Of a DNA stretch of 64,000 nt, positions 34,620 to 50,653 are shown one piece after another (positions within the stretch are counted from its first letter, which is position 1; the number at the start of each line of letters is the position of its first letter). Both the position numbers and the translations under genes were made by a program. Below the pieces are notes generated by a model. That model searched no databases. It was not told the DNA's origin and saw only the letters and a list, made by a program, of their open reading frames with translations. Source of the DNA: Azolla pinnata (lineage: Eukaryota > Streptophyta > Polypodiopsida > Salviniales > Salviniaceae); contig JBBBWG010031308.1 of assembly GCA_037176905.1 (NCBI GenBank), positions 48,989-112,988 on the forward strand, given 5' to 3'.

Positions 34620-34865
34620 GCAGGGGAACTTGACCTCACTGAGTATGTATTTTATGCTTTGCTTGTTTACAAACTGTGCTCTGCTTTAGCTGAGGCTGAC
34701 CTTAATATGAAATTTCCACTTGGCACGTATTTGAAGTTCAAGGACTTAATGTTGAAGACTTACGCAGCAGCAGAGAGACGACCAGATAATGGGTTGTACA
34801 AAAATATTCATGTTTATGAATTGATACAGAATAGCCTCATTATGGACTTCATACAAAAGCCATAG
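34620..34865 (+). pseudogene. Possible NPH3-domain remnant
   Basis: The frame reads (in part) LCSALAEADLNMK, FKDLMLKTY, then ERRPDNGLYKNIHVYELIQ before a stop. NPH3-domain proteins (BTB-NPH3 photoreceptor partners) have a similar order: a YLAE...D.NLK.SKF..LAE block, then ARP..DGLYRAIDIYLK. The match is short and the sequence stops right after it. No BTB domain or other NPH3 part is visible nearby, so a decayed fragment is the best reading. Confidence 0.3.
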
Positions 34866-35267
34866 TTTCCTCAGTCGCTGCCAATGACTTATGATGAAGA
34901 TTCTCCAGTATGTGGATTATACAGAAGATTTGGGCAGCATATATATAAATACGATATATTCGCTATCTCGGATCTTGTTTTTCATTCATGGAAGATATGG
35001 GGATCGGGCCAAAACTAGGCCAAAAAACAGAATAGGGCATTTGAAATGAGAAAAGAATACAGAGGAGCCAGGGTGGTTGCAGAAACAATAAGTGTGTCAA
35101 AAGGCATGGTGATGATACAAGCAAGAGAGAACGCGAGAGAGAGAGAGAGAGAGAGAGAAAGAGCAAGCTCAACTCTCTTCTGTATGTATGTATATCTCAT
35201 CCTAACATGTATTCTGTACAACACATAAATGCTGCATTTACCTTTCTAAATGGAACAAGCTGAGAAA

Positions 35268-38200
35268 TCATATGTGTTTACCAACCCCCGAGATGACGAG
35301 GTCAAAAATCTTCTTAAGGTTGGGAAGTGTATGACGAGGCCCCACACTCTCAGCTCCAAGGTAATTAAGGACTTGCTCAAGATCCTGCCATCAAAGTGTT
35401 TTATTTAAGGTTTCAAAGCCCACTGAAAAGTGATTTCTGGAAAATCCAAACGCTGTACCGTCAACAACACTCTCTACGCCTAAAGGCATTTCAATAGGGC
35501 CACAAACTTTTTGAGGCCTCTCACAAAATGCATACACGATCGTAAGTAACTAAATCCAAGAAGAAATTTAGCTTTCTTCCAAGCCATTAACCCTGATAAC
35601 TTACTTTGTTTAGCAAGAAGACAGCATATGCTGATCTTGTAGTATCTTGCCCATCTGAAAAGAGAGGAAATTCTGTAACAGGTTTACGATTGGTCCCAAG
35701 ATTTGAACCTGACCCATTACCTCCAACATTAGAATATGATTCTAATGCTGGAGCATTATCTTGTATGTAAGATCGAGAAGCACCTAAACGCAAGGGATAA
35801 CGCAATGGTATATCCAAATAAGCAGCTAGCAATAATAAAGCCTGAAAACCATAAACAAATCACTATATCTGCTACACAAATTTCTATACTGTAAACAACT
35901 CAAAAAGAGAACAAAAATTTCTTTTTATTTCCACAAGTGCCTCAGTTTTTTATTATGCCTCCAAAAGCCCTTAATAAAAAGAAGTGCATGATGCAATTAT
36001 TTGGGTAATTGAGGTTTTCACTTTCATATATTGGTGCACAACTTCAAAAGCTTGCAAGAATGTATTATACAACTCACATGTGCAACATAGCCCAATGCTG
36101 TTGCTGAAGCCTGATGATCAGTGGGTTCATGGTAACGACCAGGTTTCATATTAAGAGGAGCCACAACATGTAAGCCTCCAATGGTCATTGGAAGAATCTC
36201 AGCTCTCTCCACGTGCTGTGTATCTGTATTTGAAGAACCTAGTACGTAGTAATTACATACAATTTAGGACAAATCCATTCTACCAGAACAAACGGATTTG
36301 TGTTAGGGAAAAAGTATCCTGATCAACTGAACTCCTATAAGTTTGCGGCAAGGTTCTCCTAGTATATCCTATTGTTACATAGATATAGAACAGACACTAG
36401 TGAATACATAAAAAGAGCTTTACATTGTGGCATTAAGGTGAAATCCGGCTCATATCACAGTATAACCTTCCAAAATGTATAGCATACAAGGCATCAATAA
36501 ATTATGAGTATGATTATTTCTAAGACATGTGCACAGATATTATGCCTATTTCAGATGTGTTGATGTGGATATTAAACAATTTTCTTGATACCCATATCAC
36601 CTACACAAGTCAGGGATTTTCCTCAACTCCATCTACTGTTACAATTTCGAAGTACACATTAACAATACTAGGCATCTGTAGATTATGGAGGTGTGTATAA
36701 TATGTCCACAGTATTATTGAAAGCATGCAGATCTTAGCACCATTAATGGATAACCTAGATACCCACATCACTCCCATAATGTGGATAGTATCTCTCTCGC
36801 TCCACATGCCATATCCATGTCAGTTGCATGAATGACATATTTAACTCACCTCCATCTTGCATTCCTTTACTTGTACCCATTGGAACAGATGGAAGGATTC
36901 GATATAAGGCAGCAATCTGAGCAACCATCATCCGTCTCCTAGCGTTGATTGTACTTTGTAAGTGTGAAAGTTTTCCTTTCCCTGCTTCACCTTCTAACAT
37001 CTTCCGATCATCCTATAAAAAAAACATGCACAAAGTTTATTTGTTAGCAGTAATAAACATTATGTTGAAATTTGATCAATTGTACAGATACTTGTGGAGA
37101 GTAACAAGGCATTTGTAAGTTCTCCTTCCAGAAACATCAAACGTACCATGGATGTTGAATGGATACCTGCAAACGACTTTGAGCTGCTGCAAAAGATCTG
37201 GCTCCAGCAAGTAGAGACCGCGCAGAAGACACAAATTTGTCTTTTGTAATTGCTAAATCTTCAGAATTCTCTTGCAAAGCAACCTTGGCATTCTCCAGTA
37301 TCAGATCTCTCGACTTTAGTTTTGTTTTCACAGCTTCCAGTTCATCGATTCGATTTAGTGAAAGATTGTGTACCTGTGCTTTGGATCAGTAGAGAATGTT
37401 AGGTCTAATAGCAAGAACAACGAATTGTGTCCAATCTATACTAGATTAAAAACCACGAGGAAATAAATTTATTAGAAGCAATCCTAGCTGTTAGATATTA
37501 GACAGTGAGGTTGGAAACTTCAGCGAAACGTTTATGAGAGCTGTTGATTAGACTGAAGACCTGTTCATTGTGGGAGACAAAATGAGTAAAGTTGTGAATT
37601 ATGAAAATATGGAGGATAATAATACAATGGATTCTAATTGGACCGGTGACTTAAAAACATTATATTATATTAGACTGGAGTGGGTTTTCCTACATATAAT
37701 TGTACAAACTTGGAGATTGTGATTGGTACAAACGCTTTCCTGATGGCATACGTATTGCCTGGTCTCCCAAGTTCACAAGGAAGAAATGTAGTTGACTAAG
37801 TATTGATGAATATCACGCTTCATTGCCTGATTTGAACCAAATTCCTTCCTACTTGTAAATCACTACCATAAGTTTGCACCTTAGCAAATGTATTAGAATA
37901 CAAAAAAAAAAACATGTTTCCTTACTATATGACAGCTAAAATATGTATGCAAAAGAAGTTAATGGTCATGCCTTGAACCTCCCCCGAATAAAGATTTTAG
38001 AATATTTCAGAGAAATTGACAAATTTCATTTAAAACATGGGAACGTGGCAATTTCCCTCATGTATGTACCACCATAGTGATTAACATCATGATCTTCAAT
38101 TGACAAGGTCCAGACACCTGACCAAATACTCTTTTAGCCTGACATAGAGAATGCTATTAGCTAGAAGTTTACATCCTAAATGTAGACAGCGTGTAAATAC

Positions 38201-39167
38201 CTAAATACCCAAAGAGTTTCTAATGTTGAGCTTCTCAAATGCATGAATGAAGATCCACAGAATGAAAGTAAAGAAATAACCTACAGAACCCCATAATGTT
38301 AAAGATCAGAATTCCAACTGCCCAAAATGATGGCTATTAGATCTTCTTGACAAGAAAGTAAAAACTCGCAGTGTAACTTAGAACTCATTGATGGATCTCC
38401 CCTGTTGAATCTTATAACTTTAATGAAACAAAACTGGCAATGCAGGCAGGATCATAACATGTAAATGTTCAAAAGGACCCTATCTATCACCAAAACAGCT
38501 GAAAATGCCCATAATGAAAGCAAGAGTTTGTTGATGAAATCTCTACCAAAGTGAAAGAAAACACATGTTATTAAATGAGTCGCAATTTTGCCTATAAAAT
38601 CTCATTGTTGCAGAATTGCCAGCAAATTATACCATTCTTAAGGATCTTTCTTATCAGGCACAATAAATAATAATAAGAGAAAATTTTTATGGAATACATT
38701 ACCCGTAGCGAAGATTCCAACTTCTGTGCAAGCTCCTCGCGTCGTGAGCATAACTCCGAAGTAATCAAATGTGACTCGCAAAGCTTTGTGAGAGTGTTTT
38801 GAAAATCCTCCCAAGCAATAACTTTTAGGTCTGGTCGATCCTCGGAGATGGTTAAAATTAGGGCTTCCTCCCCTAGAGTTTCTCCTTCTAAGCTTGCCTC
38901 GGTTAAGATCTCCTCTTCCAAGTTCTGTCCAGACGGAGTAGAAATGAGCGTTTCTTCGCTCAGATTCGGTTGCTCTTCGAGTATGGGTAAGGCCGGAGTT
39001 TCCTCTTTTGCAGTTTCTTCGGAGATGGGCGAAATTAGGGATCCGTCCTCTTTGCCTTCCAAGTCGTCGTCGGGAACGGGCGGTATCGCTGCGTTTCCTG
39101 CGTGTTCGGGCACCAGCAAGTCTGAGGCTTGACCTAAATCGCCCATTGGGGGATCCCGGGAGCCCAT
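35268..39167 (-). CDS. VPS38: VPS38/UVRAG-like subunit of the class III PI3-kinase complex, six exons
   Basis: A partner of VPS34, VPS15 and ATG6/Beclin in the PI3P-making complex that acts in endosomal sorting and autophagy. Exons (minus strand): 38703-39167, 37167-37373, 36850-37012, 36078-36223, 35605-35841, 35268-35384; 444 aa, similar to plant VPS38. Exon 1 codes an acidic, Glu-rich N-terminus, then [11 protein letters not shown] and a coiled coil that continues through exon 2 ([37 protein letters not shown]). The C-terminal half has the family blocks [69 protein letters not shown] and [20 protein letters not shown]. Intron 1 is about 1.3 kb. Phases agree at all junctions. The last few residues (VISGVGKHI) diverge from relatives, so the exact 3' end is less certain. 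Confidence 0.9.
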
Positions 39168-39519
39168 GAGGAGCTCAAGGGGGAGAGGGGGAGATGAAGA
39201 GGGAGCGCATCAAGCTTCATAGCTTTCTTGCCTCTCGTCCTCTCGGCCAAGCGGATCTGACAGGATCGATGAATCAGAGGAATCGGGAGTACATTCGCCC
39301 CGCGCATCTGTCCTGCTTTTCTGATCATGATCGATCCTTCCTTCTTCGTGCTTCAGGTTCGGTTCTAGGTTCGGTTGGCTTAGGCTCGGTTCTAGGCTCG
39401 GTTTCATTTTTCCCTTTGTCACTTCTTTCTTCGTGCTTTAGGTTCGGTTTTAGCTTCGGTTGGCGTAGGCTCGGTTCTAGAAGCTTCCCTACCTTTGCAA
39501 AATAGCACCTCGGTTTCGT

Positions 39520-40172
39520 GAAGATTTTTAACCCTGTGATGCGAATACTTATTTTGCCAGATGATTCCAGCTAATTTTAAGCGCGATGATTTGGTACTTA
39601 GGCATGTTCATGATCCAAAACTGCTTAGAAATTTATTATAGCTCAAAAGGGTGGAACTTGCCGAATAGTTACCAGCACTGAAAGTTTTTAACCCTGTGCT
39701 GCGAATACTTATTTTGCCAGATGATTCCATCTAATTTTAAGCGCGATGATTTGGTACTTAGGCATGTTCATGATCCATATCTGCTTAGAAATTTATTATA
39801 GCACAAAAGTGTGGAACTTGCCGAATAGTTACCAGCACTGAAAGTTTTTAACCTTGTGCTGCGAATACTTATTTTGCCAAATGATTCCAGCTAATTTTAA
39901 GCGCAATGATTTGGTACTTAGGCATGTTCATGATCCATAATTGCTTAGAAATTTATTATAGCTCAAAAGGGTGGAACTTGCCGAATAGTTACCAGCACTG
40001 AAAGTTTTTAACCCTGTGATGCGAATACTTATTTTGCCAGATGATTCCCGCTAGTTTTAAGCCCGATGATTTGGTACTTAGGCATGCATGCTCATGATCC
40101 ATAACTGCTTAGAAATTTATTATAGCCCAAAAGGGTGGAACTTGCCGAGTAATTACCAGCACTGAAAGTTTT
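39520..40172. repeat. 160-bp tandem array, four copies
   Basis: Units start at 39520, 39680, 39840 and 40000, exactly 160 bases apart. The last copy is slightly longer through a GCATGCATGC-type insertion, and a fifth starts and stops at about 40164. Each unit runs from GAAAGTTTTTAACC through TTTGGTACTTAGGCATG to GAATAGTTACCAGCACT. Identity between copies is very high, implying recent expansion. No reading frame is conserved. Confidence 0.95.
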
Positions 40173-41784
40173 TTTATCTAATAATGATTTTACCGATTTG
40201 TATGTTGGTTATTTTGAAGCTTAGCAGTAGTTAATCATACGATGAAACAAACTCTCAAGTGAATGCTGTAGCTTATTTAATCATATATTAATGATATATG
40301 TTCATCATATTGTCTTCTCATTTATAATAAGTTCTTACAAGTCAAGGTACATGAATTAAGCTCTAACTTATTTAATAAACTCGTACGAGTTTAAATATAC
40401 TTATAATATTCGTTGGAGATCTTATATTAAGTCCGTAGATTGTAGTCAAGAATGCATTCATGCATTTTGTATGTGAGTTTAAAAGTATTATCCGGCAATG
40501 CAAAATGGCTCTCGAGTATAAGATAAACCATTAGTTTGAATTGGTCCTCAAGTCCTTATTACTTTGACACTTAATCGGTCGTTTGTAAACAAACTAAAGA
40601 CTCGAAGATTTTTGTGGACATACAGTTGATGATGTGCAACTTAAATGGAATTATATAACTCTAATATTCCTTTTTCGCCCTTCATGTAAGACAATATTTG
40701 TAATTAATTACAGTGTCGCACTCTTGAGGTTGTGGCATTGTAATAGTTGTAGCCTTTGGGCATTCATCTTAATATATAACTAATAGAAGGATCTTTTCTA
40801 AAAAAACACCATTATATATATTTGCATAATAAAATACGTAAAATAGACGATCGTCAATAAATTCAAAGTGCATAAAATAGGATAGAAAAAAAATAACACA
40901 GAAACCTAATTCATGGTTAAAGGGAAGTGGGAATTATTCCTTATCACTAAGGTAAAGACGATTGTTTCTTAAACAAAACAACAAAAGATCACATTGCTTC
41001 ACATTTGTGAAGCATTCGTTATAATCGCGCGCAATATTCTTCATGAATACGAATGTTATAATCCATGCTATGTAGGTCAAGGTTTCCGATTGGTAGGGAT
41101 TTTTTTTCCTTCGCAATCTCTCTAATAGCTTTACAGCTCTTTGAAGAATCGCAGACTAACATCATCATCAGCAAAAACCCAAGGTACAATGCAGTGCTTC
41201 TTCTTCTTCTTCTTCTTCTGCTGCTGCTGCTGGATGAGCAGTAAGAAGCTGTTTGTTATCAGATGTGTGCATTTGCCTGGTCCCGAGTTCCATCCTTACA
41301 TTCCGTGGTCACTACTAGCTCCGAAAGCTGCGATATTTTTTTTTAACGGGATCCGAACCTTCTTCTGTTTGCTGCTACTGCTGTGGCTTTTGGGTTGAGC
41401 AATAAGTTGTTAGCCATCGAACGAGTTCAATCCTTACGTTCCGTGGTTAGTACTGGCTCTGACAATTGCGATTGTAGTGGGATCCGAACTTGGGATTCGG
41501 GGATCCATCCATCTGACTATAGAATTGGAACGAATACAGAGTCCAATAGTCAAGTTTGTGCCAACAATTGCATCCCCTTCCATAGCCAAGTTAATTAATT
41601 GATTGATGGATTGGTCAATTTGTTGTCAATGATTTTTGTTTGCATCAGGCCTTTTTTTTAAAGTGTTTTTTTCCAAGGCCAATAAATAATAAACCCTGTG
41701 CACATCATAAATTATTATAAAAAAAAAAACAGAGGGTAAGAGAAAGAAGGAATATAGAAAATTATAAAAACAGAAAGGAGAATT

Positions 41785-42352
41785 TCTAACAAATTTATTA
41801 ATTGCAATTGTTGAAATTAGTACTTACAGATTAACGCCTAGTTTCACCTAATTAATTTATTAACACCAAATTAATAGGTTTGGTTAATCGAATATAGTAA
41901 GGGAATCGATTAGTAAATAACAGTAGGAAGTAGGAAGCAATCAGTAAATAATATAGAAAGATTATGAAACAATGAGCATGAGAAGAGATAGATGGAAGCA
42001 ACACCTAATCTTATCTTCCACTAAAAATCAGCACCCAATTAATTCTGATAGTATTGATTTTATTCTTAATCGCTTCTCACTAATTAATCTTACTCGATTC
42101 CCTTACTATATTCAATTAACGAAAGTTAGTAACTTTTACAATCTAGTGAATTGATTAACGCATTAATTTGGCGTTAATAAAGTAATCAAGCATTAATCGA
42201 TCAATTAATTTTGACGTTAATTGAACTCATGATTAATTGATTTCGTGCTAATCAATCAATTGCGCGTTAATGATTATAACCAAGCTTTAATTTGTAATTT
42301 CTACTTTTAGCAGGCGTTTAAATGTAAATTATAGCGTTGTTAGGCGTTTTTT
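41785..42352. mobile_element. MITE-like element, copy 2 (degraded left end)
   Basis: The right end (about 42308-42352) reads AGCAGGCGTTTAAATGTAAA through GTTGTTAGGCGTTT. It is the inverse of the left end of the copy at 2179. The left end is rearranged but retains CTAACAAATTTATTAATT and GATTAACGCC. The interior carries an internal inverted repeat (AGTAAGGGAATCGATTAGT-like near 41900 against TCTTACTCGATTCCCTTACT near 42090). Non-coding. Confidence 0.5.
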
Positions 42353-42383
42353 TTCTCTCTCGTAATTGTCGCATTATAAAAAT

Positions 42384-42800
42384 GGGAGAGTCACCATAAA
42401 ACGCGTAGCCAAATTACGAATTACATTAATATGCCTACTGAAATCAGAAACTACAAATTAACACCTTATCTATCTTCCACTCAAAAATTAACACCCAATT
42501 AATTCAGCTCTAGCATTGATTTTATTCCGAATCTATGTTCCAACTAATCGATCCCGATTGATTCCCTTCCAACACAGAGGTTAGTAATTTTAGAATCTAG
42601 TTAATGGACTTCGGTGTTGATCAAGCGATCGAGCGTCAAACGAATCAGATCATCCGGTGCTCTAATTGAACTCAGTCGATCAATCAATTGCACGTTAATT
42701 TTTTAGAGCTGGGCATCATTTTGTCGTTTCCCAGTTTTGGCAGGCCAACGTGAAAATGTAATTTATAATTTTCGTGAGGCGTTTTTAAAAAAAGAGTTTT
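42384..42800. mobile_element. MITE-like element, copy 3
   Basis: The left end starts GGGAGAGTCACC at 42384, followed by ACGCGTAGCCAAATTACG and ATGCCTACT. The right end (about 42736-42790) reads TTTTGGCAGGCC, AATGTAATTTATAATTTTCG and TGAGGCGTTTTT, the imperfect inverse. It abuts copy 2, so the two may have inserted side by side or be one nested insertion. Non-coding. Confidence 0.5.
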
Positions 42801-44671
42801 TTTAAAGGTTAAAAAATGTACATTTGACCGTTGACCGTTGACCGTTGACCGCTAGGCGACAGGGAAAAGGGCGGGAAAAAGCGGCGGGAAAAAGCGGCGG
42901 GAAAAAGGGAAAAACGCAAAACGCAAAACGCAAAACGTTCTTCTTCTTCTTCGTCTTCGTCTTCGTCTTCGTCTTCGTCTTCGTCTTCGTCGTCGTCGTC
43001 TTCTGCTTCTGCTTCTGCTTCTGCTTCTGCTTCTTCTCTGCGATCTTCAGTCTGCTAGTAAAGGAAAGGGGCGGGGATGAAGGGCGCAGACAAGACAAGC
43101 GAGGACAGGAAGAAGAAAGCAATGGGAAGAAGTCCTCGTCTGGTAAAAAGAAAGCTCCGCGGGAGAAGAAACAGCGGCTGTGGAGCAGAGGGATGGGGAA
43201 AGCAGGAGGAGAAGCCAAGAAGCTTCCATGGATGGAACCTGCAAGTTTCTCTTCCCGATTCGCCTTTTTTTCTTCCTTTTTCTTTTCTTTTACGCTGCTG
43301 CTTTTCTACCCGCCCGAGAGAGCTTCTCCGCAGTGAAACGGAAGCAAAAGAGCGGTGCCCAACAGAGAAACAATCTGTGTCCTTTCTCTTTACTCTCGGA
43401 GGGTAAAATCGCGAGGAATGCATGGCGATCGGCGGTCGATGGAGCCATGGATCCATCAATCAGCTCCACCATCGATCGATCCATGGCAGACCTTTTGCGC
43501 AGCGAACAGCACGGAACAGCACGGAACAGAACGGAACAGGTAAATGGCAGATGGAAAAGAAAGAAAAGAAAAAGAAAAGAAAGAAAAGACAGAACAGAAA
43601 GACAGAAAGAAAAGAAAGAGAGGAAGAAGAAGAAGAAGAAGAAGAAGAAGAAGAAGAAGCCCTTTCAAATCAGAAGAAAAAATCGTCTTGGTTTGACATC
43701 TCTGGACACAAATGGCCCTGCTCTGCTGCAGGGAAACAGAAGCAATTTACCACTGTAGCAGCTTCTTTGTGCTTGGAAAGGAAAGAAAAGAAAAGACAGG
43801 CAGAAGGAAAGGAAAGCCCAGAATTAACAGCAAGGCAGAAGCATCAGGGAATTGTTACCATCGATCAAAAAACCTAAGGACGAAAAAGAAGAGGAGGCAT
43901 CAGAGACAGAAATCAATGACAGAAATCAGCGCAAATTTGCAGAGGAGAAATGGGAATGGATATACACAAAATCAATAGGGCATGAGTCCTTTCTTTCTTT
44001 CTTTCTTTCTTTTCTGGGTCCTTTCTTGGAGCTTCTTATCGTTAATCTATCCCATGGATATGCGTCTGCCTCTCCTTGTCTATCTATCTCTTGTCTACTC
44101 CCTCCTCCATTGCTCGATTCTCCTTTCTAAATCCCTCCCACTTCCATATCCATTCCTTCCATATCCTGCACCATAATCTGTTTCCATCGCTGCCCAAAAT
44201 ATTACGTAATGCATTGCATTTGCTTGCTCTGATCATTCCCAATCTCTGTGGAAAAAACGATGATCCCACTCCTTCTCTTCTGGTTCTAACCGATATAGAT
44301 TCAGATTCAGTAGTCCGTGAATTGCGTAGATTTAACCCTCCTCCCCCCACAATCCTGTTTTTCTGTCCTTCTTCCTCTCCAACAGCACGAAAGAATTTCA
44401 TTCAGCAGCAAAAGGCAAGAAGGAGAAAGCGAGGATCAAAAAGCAATCAGAAGAAGAAGAAGAAGAAGAAGCAACAAAAACATTCTTATATTTGGAGTAA
44501 TAGAGAAGCTTCCCGTGTTCTAATTCATTCCCTTTTCCTGGCTTATTTGTTTTGGGTTCTCTTCTACAATAGAAGCAAGGAACATGGCTATGGTGAATGC
44601 TGAATGAAGTGGTAAGAAGATTTTGATGCGCAGTAGAGGAGGATAGAGACAGAGAGACAGAATCTGCAGCA

Positions 44672-49293
<4,622 letters not shown>

Positions 49294-50653
49294 CGGTGAT
49301 GTAGTTTACCCAAGTGGGTAAAGAAAAAAGATGATCTAACATTTTCTGTCTTCTTCACGTGGTATATATAAGTGACAAAGCATGATAGCAAAGCAATACA
49401 CTACAAATGTTCTGTAAACCCTTCGCAAAGCAGTTGAAAAATTACAGCCATCTCTTCCAACAACAGACAACACCCTAGAAGCAAAAGATGATGCTGGAGA
49501 AGTGGTAGGGTTAGAAAAGATGGATGCCTATTAAATGCTCTCTCTCGACATGGAATGGCTTTCATTCATCGTGCTAGCAAACAAGCTTTTATAAAGGTAG
49601 ATATCTAGCTATCAGGACTTCATGTTTGCAATCTAGCGCTAAAGTTGCACTTCTACAAAATGACATGCAAGGGAGAATCAATATTCGGCAAAATATATTC
49701 CAAAGTATTAATCCAAGACACAGTGCTGGTGGTATAATGGATAGTAAGGAACGGTGGTGGATTTGGTTGTACATGCAGCAAGTGTTGTTACTTTCTCTAT
49801 GAAAACCTATGTGTCCAATTCTCCTTATCTAGTGTCCAATGTTTTTTTGAGGATGAAATCCTATGCCCTCTATCAGTTGGGATTTTTCTCTGTAAACATT
49901 GTGTTGAATATGATGGAATTTTTCTTTTATTCAAGTCAGCCCAAATCATCCAAAGACTATTATTGAAGTAGATTCTGATGATTTTGTATGTTGGGAATTG
50001 AAGGTGCGTTAAAACCGAGTTGTAATTCACAATTATCAGTGTACATGCTGTGCAAGGTACGTCTTGCATCTCTTATTTGTTAATACCTTACATATGCAAG
50101 CAGAGTTTTTGTCAATTTGCCACAGTTAAGATCTTGTAAAAAGAAATCCCGTTGAGCAAATGTCAGAAGTGTGCTTTGTTGAAAGTCGACGAACAAAATA
50201 GGTCAAAAGGAACTAATGATGCAACCACTTTTTGTCGAGCTTGTTTGTCGCACACAAAAAGTCCTTCACATCCATCAAATAAAAGATGCTAGTTTCAAAT
50301 GTAGTTTAATCATGTTCAGTTCACTTCCTCAGCCACAACATGCTATATTATATAATCTGCATCTAAATAACAGCACAAATATTACTGTATATGATATGCG
50401 ACACACTAAAATAATGATTCCAACCCACTTTCAATAACAAAGTACTACTGTACACGAATTCAAGTTTTCAAGGGGAATGTGAGACTAAATATTTACACAA
50501 GTGGTGGTGCACTGTGGCAGTGACAAGGAATAACAAAACCAGGGTTATATCTATTTAAGAAAATTAAAACCCGATCTGAAGTCACAATGACTTGTATCTT
50601 GGCCTAACTTGAAAGTTTGAGAAGTTAGTTATCAAATTTGGTATCTTTGAATG
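49294..50653. other. Tail-to-tail spacer between GSK3 and GH51
   Basis: About 1.4 kb of AT-rich sequence without repeats worth naming. It must contain both 3' UTRs. Short frames (for example around 49754-49966) show no recognisable content. Confidence 0.6.

Larger units (their letters stand above)
32803..35267. other. Tail-to-tail spacer between the CoA carrier and VPS38
   Basis: About 2.5 kb, AT-rich. It contains a 72-codon plus-strand frame at 34146-34364 and an NPH3-like fragment near 34620-34865, both listed separately. A short (GA)n run sits at 35127-35158. Nothing else is recognised. Confidence 0.5.
39168..44671. other. Divergent intergenic region between VPS38 and GSK3
   Basis: 39340-39480 has a short GGTTCGGTT/TAGGCTCGGTT minisatellite. 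39520-40172 is a four-copy 160-bp array, and 41785-42800 holds two MITE-like copies (both listed). 40173-41780 is AT-rich with nothing recognised. 42820-44670 is purine/pyrimidine-biased with (CTTCGT)n at 42940-42990, (TCTGCT)n at 43000-43030, (GAA)n at 43621-43659 and GAAAGAAAAG runs. It probably includes the GSK3 promoter and leader. Long frames in it are low-complexity artefacts. Confidence 0.55.

Noticed and set aside
43180-43758. 192-codon plus frame starting with a hydrophobic leader (MDGTCKFLFPIRLFFF)
   Set aside because: The hydrophobic part comes from a T-rich tract and the rest is GAAAGAAAAG repeat; no mature domain is visible.
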